Below, piece by piece: positions 58,790 through 64,000 of a stretch of DNA of 64,000 nucleotides (within the stretch, counting starts at the first letter, position 1; the number at the start of each line of letters is the position of its first letter). A program made the translations under genes and the position numbers. The notes beneath the pieces were generated by a model that was not told the DNA's origin, did no database searches, and was given only the letters and a program-made list of their open reading frames with translations. Source of the DNA: Eriocheir sinensis (Eukaryota > Arthropoda > Malacostraca > Decapoda > Varunidae); assembly GCF_024679095.1 (NCBI RefSeq), contig NC_066577.1, positions 5,991,655 through 6,055,654 of the forward strand, written 5' to 3'.

Positions 58790-59652
58790 GTTTCCTCGTA
58801 TTGAGTGTTACTTTACGTTAGAGAAAAGTGTAGGACGATGAGATGATAAGAAAGATTAGAACCAAGTTTTATGACGAATTACATCTTAAAAGTCTCTTCT
58901 TGCCTGACCGCTGTGTTGCTTTGTTATCTTGGGTAAGTACGTGTTATCTTAGTCTCCTCGAATTGGGTGTTATCTTACGTTAGAGAGAGGAGAGTGTAGG
59001 ACAATGAGATGATTTTAGAATTAAGTTTGATGACGAATTGCATCTGAAAAGGCTCTCCCTGCCTGACCGTTGTGTTGCTCTCTGTTATCTTGGGTAAGTA
59101 CGTGTTATCTTAGTCTCCTAGAATTGGGTGTTATCTTACGTTACAGAGAGGAGAGTGTAGAACAATGAGATGATTTTAGAATTAAGTTTGATGACGAATT
59201 GCATCTGAAAAGTCTCTCCCAGCCTGACCGCTGTGTTGCTCTGTGTTATCTTGGGTTAGTACGTGTTATCTTAGTCTCCTCGTATTGGGTGTTATCTTAC
59301 GTTACAGAGAGGAGAGTGTAGAACAATGAGACGATTTTAGAATTAAGTTTGATGACGAATTGCATCTGAAAAGCCTCTCCTTGTCTGACCGTTCCTGTTG
59401 CTTTGTTATCTTGGGTAAGTACATGTTATCTTAGTCTCCTCGTATTGGGTGTTATCTTACGTTATAGAGAGGAGAGTGTAGAACAATGAGATGATTTTAG
59501 AATTAAGTTTGATGGCGAATTGCATCTGAAAAGCCTCTCCCAGCCTGACCGTTCCTGTTGCTCTCTGTTATCTTGGGTAAGTACGTGTTATCTTAGTCTC
59601 CTAGAATTGGGTGTTATCTTACGTTAGAGAGAAGAGAGTGGAGAACGATGAG
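58790..59652. repeat. 161-bp satellite, about 5 copies
   Basis: TTATCTTGGGTAAGTACGTG starts at 58924, 59085, 59246, 59406 and 59568 (periods 160-162). Units contain TTGGGTGTTATCTTACGTTA, GATGATTTTAGAATTAAGTT and GCATCTGAAAAG. Confidence 0.95.
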
Positions 59653-61838
59653 ATGGGAAACACTCCACTATCCACCACAGAGGCAGAGAAAGACCTGGGA
59701 GTGTATGTTACCAGGCTACCAGTGAAGGGATATCCAGCACACCAATACCACATGGGAAACACTCCACTATCCACCACAGAGGCAAAGAAAGACCTGGGAG
59801 TGTATGTTACCAGGCTACCAGTGAAGGGATATCCAGCACACCACTACCACATGGGAAACACTCCACTATCCACCACAGAGGCAGAGAAAGACCTGGGAGT
59901 GTATGTTACCAGGCTACCAGTGAAGGGATATCCAGCACACCAATACCACATGGGAAACACTCCACTATCCACCACAGAGGCAGAGAAAGACCTGGGAGTG
60001 TATGTTACCAGGCTACCAGTGAAGGGATATCCAGCACACCAATACCACATGGGAAACACTCCACTATCCACCACAGAGGCAGAGAAAGACCTGGGAGTGT
60101 ATGTTACCAGGCTACCAGTGAAGGGATATCCAGCACACCAATACCACATGGGAAACACTCCACTATCCACCACAGAGGCAGAGAAAGACCTGGGAGTGTA
60201 TGTTACCAGGCTACCAGTGAAGGGATATCCAGCACACCAATACCACATGGGAAACACTCCACTATCCACCACAGAGGCAGAGAAAGACCTGGGAGTGTAT
60301 GTTACCAGGCTACCAGTGAAGGGATATCCAGCACACCAATACCACATGGGAAACACTCCACTATCCACCACAGAGGCAGAGAAAGACCTGGGAGTGTATG
60401 TTACCCGGCTACCAGTGAAGGGATATCCAGCACACCAATACCACATGGGAAACACTCCACTATCCACCACAGAGGCAGAGAAAGACCTGGGAGTGTATGT
60501 TACCAGGCTACCAGTGAAGGGATATCCAGCACACCAATACCACATGGGAAACACTCCACTATCCACCACAGAGGCAGAGAAAGACCTGGGAGCGCATGTT
60601 ACCAGGCTACCAGTGAAGGGATATCCAGCACACCAGTACCACATGGGAAACACTCCACTATCCACCACAGAGGCAGAGAAAGACCTGGGAGTGTATGTTA
60701 CCAGGCTACCAGTGAAGGGATATCCAGCACACCAATACCACATGGGAAACACTCCACTATCCACCACAGAGGCAGAGAAAGACCTGGGAGTGTATGTTAC
60801 CAGGCTACCAGTGAAGGGATATCCAGCACACCAATACCACATGGGAAACACTCCACTATCCACCACAGAGGCAGAGAAAGACCTGGGAGTGTATGTTACC
60901 AGGCTACCAGTGAAGGGATATCCAGCACACCAATACCACATGGGAAACACTCCACTATCCACCACAGAGGCAGAGAAAGACCTGGGAGTGTATGTTACCA
61001 GGCTACCAGTGAAGGGATATCCAGCACACCAATACCACATGGGAAACACTCCACTATCCACCACAGAGGCAGAGAAAGACCTGGGAGTGTATGTTACCAG
61101 GCTACCAGGGAAAGCCAAATCCAGCAGACCAATACCACATGGGAAACACTCCACTATCCACCACAGAGGCAGAGAAAGACCTGGGAGTGTCTGTTACCAG
61201 GCTACCAGTGAAGGTATATCCAGCACACCAATACCACATGGGAAACACTCCACTATCCACCACAGAGGCAGAGAAAGACCTGGGAGTGTATGTTACCAGG
61301 CTACCAGTGAAGGGATATCCAGCACACCAATACCACATGGGAAACACTCCACTATCCACCACAGAGGCAGAGAAAGACCTGGGAGTGTATGTTACCAGGC
61401 TACCAGTGAAGGGATATCCAGCACACCAATACCACATGGGAAACACTCCACTATCCACCACAGAGGCAGAGAAAGACCTGGGAGTGTATGTTACCAGGCT
61501 ACCAGTGAAGGGATATCCAGCACACCAATACCACATGGGAAACACTCCATTATCCACCACAGAGGCAGAGAAAGACCTGGGAGTGTATGTTACCAGGCTA
61601 CCAGTGAAGGGATATCCAGCACACCAATACCACATGGGAAACACTCCACTATCCACCACAGAGGCAGAGAAAGACCTGGGAGTGCATGTTACCAGGCTAC
61701 CAGTGAAGGGATATCCAGCACACCAATACCACATGGGAAACACTCCACTATCCACCACAGAGGCAGAGAAAGACCTGGGAGTGTATGTTACCAGGCTACC
61801 AGAGAAAGCCAAATCCATGCCAACCGCAGCAGACGGGT
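59653..61838. repeat. 99-bp satellite, 22 copies, derived from LINE reverse transcriptase
   Basis: Units start at 59653 and repeat every 99 bp with very high identity. Copy 15 (61039-61138) is 100 bp and shifts the frame. The + strand reading MGNTPLSTTEAEKDLGVYVT resembles the EKDLGV segment of CR1-like LINE reverse transcriptases. Because 99 is divisible by 3, one frame stays open for 754 codons on +, and others up to 436 codons on -. Copy 15 and the last copy share an end variant (GAAAGCCAAATCCA), suggesting a block duplication. Confidence 0.95.
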
Positions 61839-61899
61839 TAACCTTCAAGATTTTTTTCTGCTTTTCTGCTATTGATAAGCGGCAAACTGCCCAGCCCTC

Positions 61900-62206
61900 C
61901 TTGATCTCACCCCGGGGCATGGAGGGAGAGGAAGGGAGGGAGGGAAGGAGAGAGAGAAAGAAGGATTTGGAAGAGAAGCGCTATCTTAGATTAGTGTTAT
62001 CTTGCGTTATCTTATCTTGCGGTTATCTTACGTTTAGGGTTATCTTAGTTATCTTACTCCCGTTTACTCCTTTCCCATCCTCTCCCTTCCTCCTTGAATC
62101 TTACCGTATTATCTTATCTTACGTCAGTGTTATCTTACGTTATCTTTCTCCTTCCTTTCTTTCCTCCATCCTCTCCTATCCTCCTTTAATCAAAATCAAT
62201 GGTAAC

Positions 62207-62247
<41 letters not shown>

Positions 62248-62615
62248 ATAGTGTTAGTATTCCCACATATTAAACCTTCACTTCCTATCCTCGCTAAAAC
62301 ACAAACAATAAGATAACCAAACCAACATTGTGTCCGTAGAGTTTAATTTGGTCACCCTTGAAGTTAACCCGTTTCCTGTGACGTCCCTTGTGTAACAGTG
62401 TTGGGAGGAGTTACATAAGTAGTAGTAGTGAATGTGTGATACTACTAACATCAGTGGTAGTAGAAGTAGTTCCTCTCAGTAGTAGTCGTCGAAATATTAA
62501 AACCAAAACAAAAAATAAGTCTAGCATGAGGGAAAGTATATACAGGCGGTTGTTTTCCATTCCCAGTTATCCAGGAGACCAAACCAGGAACATAACGAGG
62601 ATAAATTCGATTCTT
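61900..62615 (+). repeat. Composite unit with core element
   Basis: GAAGAGAAGCGCTATCTTAG, TTATCTTACGT blocks, (TAG)n (62206-62247), CTTCCTATCCTCGCTAAAAC, core start (62340), second (TAG)n-like part and GTCGAAATATTAAAACCA to AACGAGGATAAATT (62486-62607). Confidence 0.87.
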
Positions 62616-62829
62616 GTCGCTAATGGGTTACTAAGCCCGCCGCAAGTACAAACCGTCTTTCAAGAGCTTGTAATCGTCTTAATGATGGAATTTTTTGAAC
62701 CCTCAGGAATATCATGGAAATTGAAGTTGATCGTACATGGATAGAGAGAATAGATTAAAATAGACATCAAAGTAACGCAGTATGAGAAGAAGGGATTCAT
62801 AGGTGGTAGGGAAGATGATTTGAAGAGAG

Positions 62830-63370
62830 AAAAGGAAGGAAACAGAAAGAGTTGTAGTTTTGGAGAGAGAATAGGAGGAAGGGTAGAAGAGTTGGAGAGA
62901 AAGGAAACAGAAAGAGTTGGGAGTCTTGGAGAGAGAATAGGAGGAAGGGTAGAAGAGTTGGAGAGAAAGAAAGGAAACAGAAAGAGTTGGGAGTCTTGGA
63001 GAGAGAATAGGAGGAAGGGTAGAAGAGTTGGAGAGAAAGGAAACAGAAAGAGTTGGGAGTCTTGGAGAGAGAATAGGAGGAAGGGTAGAAGAGTTGGAGA
63101 GAAAGAAAGGAAACATAGAGTTGGGAGTCTTGGAGAGAGAATAGGAGGAAGGAAAGAAGAGTTAGAGAGAAAGAAAGGAAATGGAAGGATTCGTAGGAAG
63201 AGTTTGCAGTCTTGGAGAGAGAACAGGAAGAAGGGATTTATAGGAGGAAGGGAAGAAGAGTTGGAGAGAAAGGAAGCAGGAAGAGTTGGGAGTCTTGGAG
63301 AGAGAACAGGAAGAAGAGGGAAGGAAACATAACTACATAGGAAGAGTTGAAGAGATATAAGGAGATGGAA
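62830..63370. repeat. Purine-rich minisatellite, 62-70-bp units
   Basis: GAGAGAATAGGAGGAAGGGT with AGAAGAGTTGGAGAGAAAGG and CAGAAAGAGTTGGGAGTCTT recurs at about 62870, 62937, 63007, 63074 and 63137, then in diverged form to 63340. No gene is present. Confidence 0.93.
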
Positions 63371-63399
63371 GGGAACATAGAGAGACTGCAAGAAGCCTC

Positions 63400-64000
63400 C
63401 AAAGATTAACCCAATACCACCTGTCATCCTCGTCCATGTAGCTATCCAGTCTACCGTACTCTTAAAACAAGCTATCGTCCCTGCACTAACTATGTGATTG
63501 CTGAGTCTATTCCTGTCATCCTCGTCCATGTATAGCTATCCAGTCTACTCTTAAAACAAGCTATCGTCCCTGCCAAGTCTAGTCCATCCCCCGCCACCCT
63601 ATTAATAAACCAATGCTTGCCTATATCTCTCCTAAATCTATACTTTTCTAATTTAAATCCATTACTGCGTGTTCTATCCTGCTGGCTAGTTCTCAGTACT
63701 TTACTTATATCGCCTTTGTTGTAACCCTTGACCCATTTGAATACTTCTATCAGATCTCCCCGCACTCTTCGTCTCTCTAGTGAATGTAAGTTTAGATGTT
63801 TCAGCGTATCTTGATATGGAAGGTTCCTCAGCCCCTGAATCATCTTGGTCATCCTCCTCTGAACTGATTCTAGCAAGTTGATGTCCATTCTAGTGTGGGC
63901 ACCAAAACTGGACAGCATAATCTAGGTGTGGCCTAACTAACGCTAAATAGAGTCTGTGGATGACCTCTGCACTCCTGTTGGTTACCGTCCTGTTAATAAA
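63400..64000 (-). mobile_element. CR1-like LINE ORF2 3' part, minus strand, runs off the window
   Basis: On the minus strand, [18 protein letters not shown] (about 63960-63905), then after a one-base frameshift [60 protein letters not shown] and DLAGTIACFKSRLDSY: the thumb and C-terminal end of a LINE reverse transcriptase. The last part (CATCCTCGTCCATGTA...) is present twice, at 63424 and 63515. 3' UTR-like TCTCTCTATGTTCCC follows at 63370-63390. Confidence 0.85.

Noticed and set aside
59844..61154. 436-codon minus-strand frame as a cysteine/tryptophan repeat protein
   Set aside because: It is the antisense of the 99-bp satellite; the open length follows from a unit divisible by three.

Overview
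The window looks like nuclear DNA of an arthropod, most likely a decapod crustacean. Split genes have short exons with GT/AG borders, a short (CCTAA)n tract matches the arthropod telomere repeat, and simple repeats make up most of the sequence. Two protein-coding genes can be supported, both on the + strand. Almost every long open frame in the window is a translated microsatellite or minisatellite.

Gene 1 (3515-17706) is an M2-family metallopeptidase of the angiotensin-converting-enzyme superfamily. Fifteen exons could be assembled: a signal-peptide exon, then a complete-looking peptidase domain except for one missing helix segment between exons 11 and 12. The HELGH zinc motif and the third zinc ligand are present. 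The substrate-pocket residues are those of ACE2 (a single-residue carboxypeptidase), not those of ACE (a peptidyl-dipeptidase). Introns are nearly pure microsatellite, with a 1-kb TIR element in intron 5 and about 0.5-kb inverted LINE 3' ends flanking exons 2 and 3. Microsatellites also reach into the coding sequence, giving poly-Val in the signal peptide and an acidic C-terminal tail.

From 18.4 to 24.6 kb there is a roughly 186-bp satellite (about 16 copies), long (CT)n/(GA)n tracts, a tRNA-derived SINE head and an interstitial telomere-like tract. Gene 2 (24657-27909) is the 5' end of a type II Golgi sulfotransferase gene of the 2-O-sulfotransferase/pipe-like group: three phase-compatible exons encode a short basic tail, a membrane anchor, a Thr/Asn/Pro-rich stem and the 5'-PAPS-binding strand-loop-helix. 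The rest of this gene was not found in the window.

From 28.4 to 64 kb no host gene is evident. The DNA is a mosaic of one composite repeat family. Its parts are a core element with an internal (TAG)n, a 105-bp exon-like unit, and long polypurine arrays, present in both orientations with head-to-head hairpin junctions. It also carries independently expanded tandem arrays (86, 133, 161 and 99 bp, and 62-70 bp), truncated LINE copies (one with an RNase H domain, two CR1-like), tRNA-derived SINEs and (AT)n tracts. The most striking array is a 22-copy 99-bp satellite (59653-61838) that appears to be built from a fragment of LINE reverse transcriptase and is open in long frames on both strands.
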